Assembly (NCBI GenBank): GCA_018398575.1
Contig: JAGTXZ010000011.1
Location: 310,001-374,000, forward strand
DNA from: Ampelomyces quisqualis
Taxonomy: Eukaryota; Ascomycota; Dothideomycetes; Pleosporales; Phaeosphaeriaceae
DNA: 64,000 nucleotides
Reading direction: 5' to 3'
Shown: positions 10,846-21,900 of the stretch, piece by piece
How the letters are laid out: every line of letters begins with the position of its first letter
Position numbering within the stretch: the first letter of the stretch is position 1
The notes under the pieces: generated by a model
Databases searched by the model: none
Seen by the model: the letters and a program-made list of their open reading frames with translations, nothing else
What the model was told of the DNA's origin: nothing
Program-made: the position numbers and the translations under genes

Positions 10846-12420
10846 CTAAGAATCGAACACAGCGCCATACGCAGCTCCACCATGTGCCTTGACGTCTCGC
10901 ACAACATCGTTCGTGACCTTCTTGTTGCTGACAATCATGACTGCCTCGAGCTCGTGCTTGAGCGCCAAATGCCTCGCTTCGAACGCAATGTCCGGTCTAC
11001 CCTGTTTCGAGTCGAAGATCTTGGGCATGGGGTCCACGTTGCGGATTGCCGTTTGGACAAATGCCCAGTGTGGCGCATTGGGGTCGTACACGCACCACAT
11101 GACTCGGATGCGTTTGCCGTCTGCTTGCATTGCCTTGATGGCTGGAGAGGATAGGAGCGAGAGCATTGGTCCAATGCCGGCGCCTGTGGCGACGAGTAAG
11201 ACGGAGTTGAACATGGGCGTGAATGCAAGGAAGTTTGCGGCGGCGGGTTTGCGGATCCAGATTCGAGAGGGTGGGTTGGCGATGATTTTCTTGGTCCAGT
11301 CGCCGGCGGCGGAGATGAGGATTGCTGCTGATGAGCCGTCTTTCGAAGGGATTGTTGCGAATGCATGCCACTCCTTCAATGGTGCTAGGCTGAATCGTGA
11401 GGTGGAGTTGGGTGGCATGTCCTTAAACGGAAACGTCAACATGACTTCGCGACTCGAGATAAGATGTGCTTGTATGGCCACCCTTCTAATGCGCAGCCAG
11501 GGAAGAATGATCAAGAACGTCGTCATCGCGAGGAGCCATATTGACGGGCTTTTGTAGAGAGCGTGAGTGGCGTCGATCTTGGTGTGCATCCCGGAGTTGA
11601 TCCAGAGCAACGCGAGCGCTGACCACCCTCCCCATCGATGAGAACGCTCGAAAGAATTGTGCAGTCGCTCTCGAATCTTTGGAATAGCTCCTAGACACAC
11701 CAGAGCGATCAAGAGCAGGAAGACGTAGCAGGTAGCGATATCGGACCAGTGCCAACCCGTCATTGCTCCTTGGCCAAAGAGGCGAACACACTCGCGCGTG
11801 GTCACTGCTATGAACAAACAGTACCAGAGCAATGCCGATACGGCGCATCCAATATGGACCCCGCCGTAGTGATGGAAGTCTGCGACAAATTTTCGTACTC
11901 CCAACGGCAAGTTGGACGGCAGCTTCGCGACGAGGTCGAAGCTTGCGTTGATGAGATCTTCCTGTCGAACCACGACCGATACCAGAAGATTGGCTGCGGT
12001 GGCAGTCAGTGACTCTTTGAGTGGTAGATCTAGCCGCACCATGAGTATCAGGACAACCAGGTTGACGATGAAGGTTAGAGCGATGAGAACGCGGTAGGCC
12101 GTGAGCCAATGGAGACAGAACCGGTGTGGCCAGCTCGGCCGGACTCTTGGTAGTTCCGAGCAGTGTATCGATGTCGCATTATCCTCGAGCCTCTCAGTCA
12201 ATGTCAAAGTATCATCCTTTTCAGCCGAAGCATTGGAAGCAAGCGTCTCCACCGTCTTCGAGAAATCAACGGTTGAGAATGGTTCAAGGATCTCGCTCAT
12301 CGGAACAGAGTCGCTCTCGGAGAATGAGAGTTGGGGGTGTAGTAATTGATGTGGATCGGATCGCATCGTTCGCTCGTGTGTATCAACCTTATCGGGGCGG
12401 ACGGTTTGGTGCTCTGACAT
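10846..12420 (-). CDS. tmpA: TmpA-like integral membrane flavoprotein (ferric-reductase-type)
   Basis: Single exon, 524 residues from the first ATG at 12420. The open frame runs upstream to 12684 but begins with GTG. An N-terminal soluble region of about 110 residues is followed by several hydrophobic helices (for example VLIALTFIVNLVVLILMV), then a C-terminal ferredoxin-reductase-like half. The latter has the nucleotide-binding glycine loop LLVATGAGIGPMLSLL and a final PDIAFEARHLA / VMIVSNKKVTNDVV part as in NAD-binding domains. This is the arrangement of Aspergillus nidulans TmpA, a plasma-membrane flavoprotein affecting conidiation, and of related fungal proteins. Whether it reduces a metal or makes a signal cannot be told. 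The typical paired haem-binding His pattern of true ferric reductases is not obvious to me. Confidence 0.8.
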   Translation of the reverse strand: MSEHQTVRPDKVDTHERTMRSDPHQLLHPQLSFSESDSVPMSEILEPFSTVDFSKTVETLASNASAEKDDTLTLTERLEDNATSIHCSELPRVRPSWPHRFCLHWLTAYRVLIALTFIVNLVVLILMVRLDLPLKESLTATAANLLVSVVVRQEDLINASFDLVAKLPSNLPLGVRKFVADFHHYGGVHIGCAVSALLWYCLFIAVTTRECVRLFGQGAMTGWHWSDIATCYVFLLLIALVCLGAIPKIRERLHNSFERSHRWGGWSALALLWINSGMHTKIDATHALYKSPSIWLLAMTTFLIILPWLRIRRVAIQAHLISSREVMLTFPFKDMPPNSTSRFSLAPLKEWHAFATIPSKDGSSAAILISAAGDWTKKIIANPPSRIWIRKPAAANFLAFTPMFNSVLLVATGAGIGPMLSLLSSPAIKAMQADGKRIRVMWCVYDPNAPHWAFVQTAIRNVDPMPKIFDSKQGRPDIAFEARHLALKHELEAVMIVSNKKVTNDVVRDVKAHGGAAYGAVFDS

Positions 12421-14159
12421 AGGAACACTGGCCACAGATGTGGAGAGCAGCCCTTTGGAAGATTCGACGTGGTTGAGACTTTGGGGTTTCAGGTACTCGG
12501 AAGCGGGTTTCGTCACAGGGTTGTGGCTGTTCGTCTTGCGTGATATATGGCCGAGCACCGGCGGGTGGGCCGCGAGGGAAGAAGTGACGTAAGGAATTGG
12601 TGAAAGGCCAAGCAAAATACTGAGGAAAAATCTGAGAGTCCCCTCTGGCCGCCCCGGTTGAGTCGTTGTGAAAATTGAGCCCACATTGTAACGCCACAGT
12701 GAAGGTCATATGTATACAGTGCGACATCGGCCCTATTCACTACAAGATGGTGAGTGGGCTGTATGATGAAAGCGCTTAGTTATATTTGGTGTGTATTAGC
12801 ACCGGGATAGTCTAGTGATGTCATGAATAGATACCATCTCTTGCTTGTAAGTATCCTCTGTAGACACCCCCACCCGGCACAAGCCTGTGCCGTGTCCGTA
12901 CTCGCGCTTCCTGTAGACCTATATCTAATCGCGCAAGTAAACAGGCCAAATGAACGACATGAGATAGCCAATTACGCTCAAACATTGTAGTGGGTATGTA
13001 CAAGTCACAAGGGCCTAACTGTTCTGGGTAATGTCAACAAAGTTTATGCGCGGAAGGATCAGGGATACATAGCACTATAAGCGCGTGCCGCACAGCCACA
13101 GGTCCATATATAGGAGCTTTTGCATTTACAAAAAATGTGTCATCCTTAAACAAACCGCTGTCAGCCGCAAAAAAATTGCCAGTCACTAAAGGCTTCTGTT
13201 TACCGCTCCGAGGCGAATTTCGATGCGAGTGTGGAAAACTACTCGCGTAGCATGTACATGCACGTCTTGAAGCCCCTCAACGCCACACCCCTACCTATAA
13301 TGTTTTCTATACGTATTACGTAGTGAGCAAAAGAATATTTCGATCACGCTGCATTAATTAGCGTTTAAAAAAAACACAAAAAAAAGATCTCCTACAGATG
13401 GTTTAATGTGGAGCAGAAGTTGGATGATTTAGGAAGGTCGAGTTTTAACTTAGTTGGCTGGCCGTGTCTTGGGGGGTGGGTTATAATTGTTATAGGGTTG
13501 GCAGTAACTTCTCCCATGCACTTCCTACCAATTAGAAACCAATGAGCCAAAACGTCACGCAATTAGCGGCTGAACGTTCCGCGAATAGGCAGTGGAAAAC
13601 GGTGTTCTAGCGTCGATTTTAAGTTACAACACTAGCACATAAGCAAAATATGTGGAGATAGACGGTCTTCACAGCCTCATCTTTTCCTACTTCTACTAGT
13701 CGTGCTGCTGCCAACGTTTTGATAATGCCAAGGGTTCTGACAACTATACTAACTATAGAGGGATCTGTCCCCGATTGACGCACAGGGCGCCAAGTGTCCC
13801 ACCGGAGGTGGTTGAGTACTGACTGTACTGTAGTCTCCGATGAGAGCCTTGGCAAGAGTTGCAAGATGTTGATAAAAGACATTGTGCGCGTTGAGCAAAT
13901 CAGAGCTGTAAGACTAACCCAATTATAAACGCTGATGGGGGGCGGGGGGGTGGACTGTCCTGTCATAAACTGCACCCACCCACGCCCAGGCTCTCACGAG
14001 ACTATTGCATGTAGTAGGTCGTTCGGGGGCGCCGACCAACAACGAACGCTACCCACCTCGTCGCGTGCGAGTGGTGTGAAGCGAGACTTGTACCATTACG
14101 AACCTGCTCGCTAGTACGGTACATTGTCAGGGTGACGCCACCCGCCGAGGACGAGATAC
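12421..14159. other. Gene-poor interval
   Basis: About 1.7 kb with AT-rich patches and A-runs around 13130-13390. A minus-strand open frame at 13619..13975 has no recognisable motif. The TmpA-like frame stays open from 12420 up to 12684 without an ATG, so a 5' exon may lie here. Confidence 0.4.
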
Positions 14160-15314
14160 TCAAAGACTTTTGAGGAAGTGCAGAATCTCTTCGACCACCT
14201 TTTCAGGTTGCTCCTGTTGTGGCCAATGTCCAGCGCGGTCTAGCAACTTGACTCCTCGAAAATCCGAGCAAGACTCAGTAAACCCCTCGATCGCCCCGGG
14301 TTGCTGATAGTTGCCCCAATCTTGCTTGCCAGATATGAACGCGCTGGGCGGCTCAATCTTTTTGCCGGCGAACAATTCGACATGATTCATCCTCGCAGGA
14401 TTCGTAGTTGTCCGGTAGAAGTTTAAGCCGCCTTGGAACCCGGTTCTCGACCATTCTCGTACATAGACATCGAGTTCAGCATCGGACATCCATCGCCTTG
14501 TTGCTGTAGCGTCTTCGGTCGCCATCATATCGGCTATAGCTTCGGGCATTGATTTGTCTATAGGCAAAACGTAGTAGTATGGCATCTTTGCCAACTCTTT
14601 TGCGCTCCATTCCTTGAGTGGGAAGGGCTCGTTGTTCTTATAATCCGCAGATTTCACATGAAAATAGCCTCGGAGAAAGTCGTGTAGTCCTTGCGCTGGC
14701 GTCGACCAATCACGGGCCGCGCGTTCTGTGCTATTGTACCATTTGTAATGCTTCCGGGGAGCGTCTAAGCTGGCAAGCTCTGCCTGAATATCGAGCGGTG
14801 GAGCTGGTCGCTTGCCCCCACCATGCGCAATGTTAAAGGGGAGCTCTGGGGGTGCTTTGAAAGGATGGCTCATCATTATAACACTCTCGAACAGATCTGG
14901 GCGCATGAGAGCACATGTGCTGGCGGTTACTGCTCCGAAATCGTGGCCCACAATGCACGTGACTTTGCGGTAGCCAAGACCGTGAACCAAGGCAACGACG
15001 TCGCGCACAATGCTGGTCAATGAGAACTGGGCCATGTCGGTGTCGTGGAAAGACGAGGTGTCCCAGCCCGTGGTTCTTCCATAGCCGCGTTGATCGAAAG
15101 CTACGACATAGTATCCAGCCTGAGCCAGGACAGGCATGACTTTCCTCCATGAGAAGGAAAGCTCTGGGTAGCCATGGCAGAGCAGGATGAAAGGCCTGTC
15201 TCGTTGCGGCGTGTATCCGGCTTCGAGGATGTGGAAAGTGAGGCCATTGGACGGGCAATGGACGTAATGCTCAGAGACACCCTCTGGAAGTGGCCACGGC
15301 GCGAGATCAGGCAT
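14160..15314 (-). CDS. Soluble epoxide hydrolase-like alpha/beta hydrolase
   Basis: Single exon, 384 residues from the first ATG at 15314; the longer frame to 15389 starts with TTG. The alpha/beta hydrolase core is complete: oxyanion-hole motif HGYPE (about residues 47-51), nucleophile elbow VGHDFGAV with Asp125, acid candidate Asp332 in SGKQDWGNY, and catalytic His363 in AGHWPQQEQ. A nucleophilic Asp followed by Phe-Gly, HGYPE and an RGYGRT stretch are characteristic of epoxide hydrolases, which open epoxides to diols through an ester intermediate. Tyr residues of the cap domain (FYRTTTNPARMN) probably supply the epoxide-polarising groups. No targeting signal is seen, so it is probably cytosolic. 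The substrate is unknown. Confidence 0.88.
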   Translation of the reverse strand: MPDLAPWPLPEGVSEHYVHCPSNGLTFHILEAGYTPQRDRPFILLCHGYPELSFSWRKVMPVLAQAGYYVVAFDQRGYGRTTGWDTSSFHDTDMAQFSLTSIVRDVVALVHGLGYRKVTCIVGHDFGAVTASTCALMRPDLFESVIMMSHPFKAPPELPFNIAHGGGKRPAPPLDIQAELASLDAPRKHYKWYNSTERAARDWSTPAQGLHDFLRGYFHVKSADYKNNEPFPLKEWSAKELAKMPYYYVLPIDKSMPEAIADMMATEDATATRRWMSDAELDVYVREWSRTGFQGGLNFYRTTTNPARMNHVELFAGKKIEPPSAFISGKQDWGNYQQPGAIEGFTESCSDFRGVKLLDRAGHWPQQEQPEKVVEEILHFLKSL

Positions 15315-15951
15315 TCTTTCTTTTTTCCGGGCTAGGTGGCTTCTTGGATGTGAGGGGAGGGGTGTTACTGAGGTCACATGACTGTCCAAGGAGTTGTTGA
15401 GACAGGAGCTACGTCATAGCGCAGCGCGAGGGCAAGACGGGCCAAATCAGGCTTCTTTGTCACGAGAAGCTGGGGAAGTGCAGATGCCGTGTATGGTTGC
15501 ACCACGTACGGAGCGGTGTCGTGTAAGTAGAGTCGTGCGACCATGGTTCAGGCTGCGTGCCGTGCATGCACGCGCGATGTGTTGACGTCTGGACTCTGGA
15601 CCGACTCTAGACCCCAGTGAGAGAGCCCGAGGCAGTGCACCGATCTGCGCGACGGCGCCGAAGCATGACGAGGATGGATTCTTCTTCTCCCACAAACCTC
15701 GCCGTGCTGCCTGTATCGCAACGTGTCTTTGTCCTGCTCGCGCCCCATAGTGAGTCTCTCTCCCGTGTCCCGTCCTGGTCTCCTTGTTGCCTTGTCTCGT
15801 CTTCACCACGGCCCTTTTCCGCCATCCCGGCCCTCTGACATCACCGCCGCCGCCGTACCCCTGCTCCGCGCCAACACACCTACAACAGAGCGACATGGCC
15901 ATGAGTGCATGATGCAGCCGCACTTGCGCCCGCCGTAACCTCCAGTCCACC
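15315..15951. other. Divergent promoter region
   Basis: Shared upstream region of the epoxide hydrolase (-) and the large disordered protein (+). It is pyrimidine-rich on the plus strand from 15750 to 15950. The long minus-strand frame 15447..16157 is Arg-rich and out of keeping with any family, so it is treated as a shadow. Confidence 0.5.
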
Positions 15952-18900
15952 ATGTTCAGCAAACGCAGACGGGCGGCGTCGAACCCGGTAGGTGCATTCT
16001 GCATGTGTCTTGGCCGCGATGCCATGCTAACGTGCCGTCTCCACGCAGCCTCCACGCGCGCCTCCAAGCGCGTCCGCGTCTCTCGCAGCGACAAAAGCGT
16101 TTGTGCGAGACCGCGAGTCGAATCCAAACCTCTCCAACGCCGCCGCCGCCGCTGCACTGCGCACCCATGTCACCACACCAACTCCCGTCGGCGACACCGT
16201 GACCAAGCGCATGGTGCGCCGCAGCTCCGCATCTTCCCACGGCAGCAGCGCCGCACCAGCCCGACCCGGGGGCCTCCTCCAGCGGCAGTCCAGCTCCGGG
16301 TCCATGGCCGAGCGCACCTTTCGCAGCCCATCACCCGGAAGAGGCCCGAGTCCCGTGGGGTCCGACGCGCCTCCCGTGCCCGCCGTGCCCACCAACATAG
16401 CGCACACCAGCGCTGCGCATCGTCGCGCCTCCAGCCTCGACCCGCCCCTTCGCCAAGCATCGCCAGCGCAAAGAGGCGGCGGTCGAGGTGTGAGCCTCGA
16501 TAGAGGCGCGGGACACAGCCCTGCCGGCCGGGGACAGCGCGCGACAAGCAACCTCGCCCAGGTACTCGAAGACGATCAGGACGCCCAGCGCGCTTCGGTC
16601 AACTTTTCGCGGCCAATGTCTCCGGCCTCGGCCGCCAAGTCTGGCTGGTTCGGCGGCCCTGTCGTCAACCAGGAAGCAGTGCAGCTAATGAACTCGACGA
16701 CGCGGCCGCAGACGTCAGGGCCAGTGCCAGTGCAGAATACGGCGGATCACTCCGTCAAGAGCCACCAGATCTCGCGCCGTGTTGAAGGCCCGCGCCTGTC
16801 GAGTGGCAGTATGCGCGCAAAGCCCTCGGCCACTGCTGTACAACCCAGATCCTTCCTACAGCCGGCGGCAACACAACCCCAGGGTCCTGTCGATCCCAAG
16901 TCACCCGATGCCGTCTTCGACCCGTCCACACGCACCTTTGTACACAAGCAGGATGCCATGGCCCGCCATCGCGAGCTCAACGAAGCGCCCGAGCAGCCCG
17001 CGCAGCACTATGTCGCGCAGCACGTTGAAGAGCACTTCTCCCCCCGTGAACCGCGGCAGCATGCTCCTCTACCTCGAACCCCGAGCCCAGTTCGCCGCCC
17101 TGTGGAACACGAGAAATCACCAGCGGCACAAACACGAGAAGATGTAGCACTTCCTCGACTCGATGCCAGCGCGAGAGTCAGACGACCTGGAGATGTGCCC
17201 ACAGGCATACCTGCACATGATCCTCATTCTCGTGACAGCTTACAGTCGCGACAGTCTGAACAGTCGGCAGATGCAGACATCCACGCGCAAGGACAAGCCA
17301 GTGCGAACCAACGACCGGCAAGTACAGTGCAGCCAACACCCATTGATGTTCTAGTCTCCCCCAAACTCGCGCACAACCAAGACAGCTCTTACCCGCGACA
17401 TCCGACCCCAGTCGTTCCCACAACCACTAACACTCTGGCCGGACAGGGCCGTGGTAGCGTACGCACGGCAAACGATCGAGGGCAAAGCATGAGCCCGCCT
17501 CGTAATGCCCATTTTGCTCCTGTTGCGGTTGAGCTGGCAGGCATCAAACACCAGCCACCCCCTCGCTCCATCTCCCCTGCCAAGTCAGCTCTCAAATCGT
17601 CACCCTCGGTATCAAGACGCGGCAATTCTCCAGCGGCACAGAACGCAAGATTTCTCAGCAAGGGCACTCCGAGTGAAGCCTCTGACACGAATTCCGAGGG
17701 CGGCTCGAGGAAGAATCAGCGCAGCATCCGGGTTAGCTTCGAAGCAGAGGTTGCTGCACCTGGACCCTCAGCGTACGGCGATGCCGAGACACCTTCCGCT
17801 CCGAGAGGCCTCAATGCGTCCAAATGGAGCCCTAATGCAGAGAAGGAAAATGAGTTTGAAGACTTCATGAAGCCGCGCCCAGCTCTGCCATCATTTGGTA
17901 GCATTCGAGACAAAGAGAGACGATCAGCTCAGGACGAGATGCCCGAAAAGGTCACCGAGACAGTTTCGTCGACGCCATTATCCGCCTCCGTGAATTCCAT
18001 TGCCGAGCCCTCACAAGCATCGAGCGACCATGCCCTTGGCAGCATCGTGGCGCAAGATATTGCTAAGAAGCACTCGTCGGAAAACGACCCACTGCCTCCC
18101 GAGGTTACGTCTGTTCAAGGCAATGGTTACGTTTCGGACTCGAGCAATGAGGCAGACAGGATTGTTGGCTTGGAAAAACACGGGGCGATGGACGAATCTT
18201 CCCAATTACTGACTGTTTCTAAACCCAAGTCCCCTACAACCGCCCCCGAGGAGAAGTCGTCTGCCCTTCCGTCCGTCCAGGCAACTACCATTCAGGTACC
18301 CGATATCGCACTCTTGCCCGCAACGCCCAGTCCATACGAGAAGCCCGAACCCCAGTACCAGAGCCTGATCAATTCTGGCGCCTGGGATGACGATGCACAC
18401 GAGGCTAAGGAACGGACCAGTGCACCTTCAAAGACCGCAACACAAACTCAGCCTGCTACTGCGCATCCCGCGAACATACATGACCTAGTTACCCGGGACG
18501 AGGACTCAAGCGATGATAACAGCAGTGTCTATAGCGATGCTTATGAAGATTTGTCTGACGCAGAGGGGGGCTTTGCTAGTATCGATGCCATGGTCGAGAG
18601 TCCCGTCGCAACTTCTTCGTCCGGTCTTATGTATTCCATTTATGCCGATAAGAGCACCGTGGAGCCCAACAGCTCCGGACTACGAAATGAGACGATCGCG
18701 CAAGAGATCCCAGAGCCATCCACACCTCCAGTCCAAAGTTGGAATGCCGCTCAACAACATTGGAGCGGCCTCCATGAGGTCCGGAAGCAGCCCTTGGTCA
18801 ATGAAACCTTTCAGAAAGCAGCACCGAAAGCTGATGGTTTTCCGGCTCGTGTAACACCTGTTCCTGTCAAACAAGGATATACCAAAGCAGAGCGTAAGAT

Positions 18901-20671
18901 CGAGTCACAGCCTGTACGCGTGCAGAATAACTCAGCTACGCCGCAGTCGGAAGCCCACCAACCAGTAACGAAGCCGCTCAAGTCAGCATTGAAGAAAGCT
19001 CCTGCACCACAGCCCACTCCCGCTGTTGAAGGTCAAACCCAGATGCGCAAGTCAATGAGGGATCAAGGACCAAGAGACGACCGTGCAGGAGAACCTACTC
19101 ATATGAGAACTTCTATGAGAGGCCCGCCTGGCAGAGATACACGCTCGACACAGCCACAGATGAGGCATTCCATGCGTGCGGGCACGAATCCACCGCCGCG
19201 CGAGCAGACACAAATGCGGAATAGCATGCGTGGAGCCAGTCCAGGAAATACAGCCTACACAGGACTTGCTGCTTCACGACACAGTATGGCTTCTGTAGAG
19301 CAGAAGCCCGCTCGAGCGGCACTGCAGAAGAAGCACATTCCGCCAAGCGCCGTCGCGGCAAAGTCTAGACCACAAAGCATGCCTGCAGCATCTGCAAGGC
19401 CTGTGGCGTCGGTGCCAACATACGATAGTGACTCTGATGCCTCAGTTAGCAGCTTCCAAAGAGCTCGTGGACGGCGCTCGGGCAACCAAGGCAATCGCTA
19501 TACAATGCGGGCTTCGATGAGGCAAGATGCCGCACCCACAATGCGAGCACCTGCGCCGGCATCCAAGCCGATCCGTTCCGTATCTCCCCCTGGTTCTCCG
19601 ACCCCTGCGCTGCGTAAATCCTTACGGCCGTCTTCTTCCACTCCAAATCCGCTTAAATCTTCCAAGTTCAGTATCCGCTCACTTTCTCCCATGGGCCGAT
19701 TCAGGTCAAGCAAACCGATCGAAGCTGCTCCGCCTTCACCAACGCAGCCACGAAAAAAGGGTGGCCTCAGCAAGCAATCGAAGCAGAAATCTCCTATTGC
19801 TGAGCGCCCAAAGCCGGTCTTCAAGAGTCGCTTCGGGGACTCCAGTGACGAAGAGGAAGACGGCAGACCATCACGCTTCCAAAGTCGCTTCGCAGACTCA
19901 GACTCTGACGAGCCTGCCGACCATGCGCTGCCGCCAGGGTTAGCGCCTGTCCGGGGCATACCTAAGAAAGCTGGTGGAGAAGATGGTGATTCGACTGACC
20001 TTGAAGAAGAAGTCGACGATATTCCTGTGCCAAAAAATGAAATGGCACCAGGCTCCGCAGCCAACGGCGCCAGTACAGGCCAGTCTAACGGCAATGTGAA
20101 TGGGCAAGGGGCAATGTTGGCTACTGGCTCACTACGTGACAGCAAATATGCTCCGTTGCCAGCATTCGAAGGAGGTGGAAAGGCAAAGACAAAGCGTGGC
20201 TTTTTCGGGCTTGGAAAGAAAAAAGCAAGTGCTCGTGAGATAGGCCAGACGACTACGGAGACTGTCCTATCTACAGTCGCACCACCCTCGGACATTCCCC
20301 TCCCAACGCAGCAACGAAAACGCGATCAGGGACAGCCACTTACGCCAATCGATGAGGACAAGGACCTAAGCACTCCGGTACAATCATCGCCGCAGACAGC
20401 CAGGTCACCCAAATTACAGCGACGCTCGACTCCCGAATGGCCTCTTCCTCGCAACAACATCCCCATTCCACCCATTCCTGATGATGCTCGTCCCATGAGC
20501 TCAGATGGCATTGCGTCACGTCGACCACGTTTCGCTATGCGACAGGCTAGCCAGTTGTCTACCGCCACCGCGCCGATCGGGGACTCGCCGGAACGGACCG
20601 TTTCGTATGGCAGAACCGGGAGGAAGAAGAAGTTCCAGGGGCTGAGGCGGGTCTTCGGACTCCATGACTGA
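15952..20671 (+). CDS. Very large, mostly disordered conserved fungal protein
   Basis: Two exons, 15952..15987 (12 codons, MFSKRRRAASNP) and 16049..20671, separated by a 61-nt intron (GTAGGT, GCTAAC branch, GCAG); 1552 residues. The splice makes sense because the long frame lacks an early ATG of its own. The N-terminus contains a poly-Ala stretch and TPTPVGDTVTKRM followed by Ser-rich segments, a layout I associate with an uncharacterised Pezizomycotina protein. Most of the chain is Ser/Pro/Gln/Ala-rich and low in hydrophobics. Between about residues 1007 and 1075 there are four spaced copies of MRxSMR, with a fifth at about 1163. Acidic patches (DSSDEEEDG, DSDSDEPAD) and a basic C-terminus (GRKKKFQGLRRVFGLHD) follow. 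No catalytic domain is seen. A scaffold or cortical role is only a guess. Confidence 0.8.
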
Positions 20672-21900
20672 ACTCATTTTACCTGGGACTAACAACCACG
20701 GCAGTGCCAATGATTCTGTCAAATCTCGAGACTCGGTATCTACACTTGAGCGTGCATCGATCATATTCTTCGGATGTTTCCGTCCGAGCACACCTGCACG
20801 ATCACAATCGTATGGCTGAAGGGTGCCGCATTGCATCCTTCCCTTGCAGTTTGGCAATCACAAATGGCACAATTCCCTTTGTCATCCACCTTCCTCCCGT
20901 TGGCACCAAAGTGATAGCAAATACCACGAGAATCTGAGGCTTTTCTTTCTTTTGCATAGCCAGACCACAGCAATCAGTGTGTGTGCCGCCAGAACATGCG
21001 CATAGACGTAACCTTTTCTTGGCTTCCCAACCAAACTCTTTTTTTGTACAATGATTGAAAATATGTAAGATTGCGCAAGGTGGAGGTCTGTCCCGTGTAG
21101 ATAACTTATAATGTGAAATGCCCAAGTTTTTGTTGTTCGAGTCAAACGAAGCAGGAAGGCTAAAACCACACCAAAATCTTTCGTGGGCATCTATACATGG
21201 AATCCATCTCGCACGTACACTCCCTATCCCGAGCGAGTGAGATGTATTCGTCACCTGCGGAGATTGCAGAGCAAATGCAACACAACACCAAACCGCAATC
21301 ATTGCGCTCATGTTATTCCCCTTTGCGGTCTTGATTGTCGCTGTTCGTTCGTAACTGCTACAATGGCACTAGACGCGTCCTGTCCTCGAGGCTGGGTGGC
21401 GCTTGGCTTGCCTCTTGCTGTGTACATTGCGCTAGGGGTGCTTCCATAGCAAAACAATTTGTTGCTTGGGGTGGGGGCAAACGCACGCGGTTGCGGTGCG
21501 GTTTGCGAGATTGAGTGGGAGAGGAGTCGATGTGGTGTGTGTGTGTGAGCGAAGGGTATAAAGAGTGTGATGTGGTGTGGTGTTTTAGTTGGGCATTACC
21601 ATGTGTGCTTTGGTACATTATTTTTTTCTTCTTTCTTTTGTTAGTGGGTTTACCTATCTATTCCAAAGCAATATTTTTGTCTGGGGGTATATACTCGCAC
21701 AAAATTTTCTCGTCTTTCTGTTATACATATACTACACCGTTTTTTCGAACACCCCCCCCCCCCCTTGGCCAGCTTGCTATAAGGAGACTCGTTCTGGCTC
21801 TTTGTTCGTCACATCAATGTCTTCTGCGGCGTGTTGTTCCTGGCACACTTGGCCGGGCGAATTGGGCAACTGGCCATGTAGTGAAGGTCTTGGACGAAGG
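20672..21900. other. Intergenic, homopolymer-rich
   Basis: 3' flank of the large gene and left border of the accessory island. It has GT-rich and T-rich tracts and a run of 13 C at 21752-21764. No coding frame is recognised. Composition changes towards the island. Confidence 0.45.

Noticed and set aside
13619..13975. 118-codon minus-strand frame in the gene-poor interval
   Set aside because: No start context, splice partner or family feature that I can recognise; left unannotated.
16027..16551. Arg/Gly-rich minus-strand frames over the start of the large disordered protein
   Set aside because: They are shadows of a GC-rich coding region; the plus-strand model has a proper start, intron and conserved-type N-terminus.
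21752..21764. Run of 13 C as a possible regulatory or structural element
   Set aside because: A simple homopolymer beside other low-complexity DNA; nothing supports a function.
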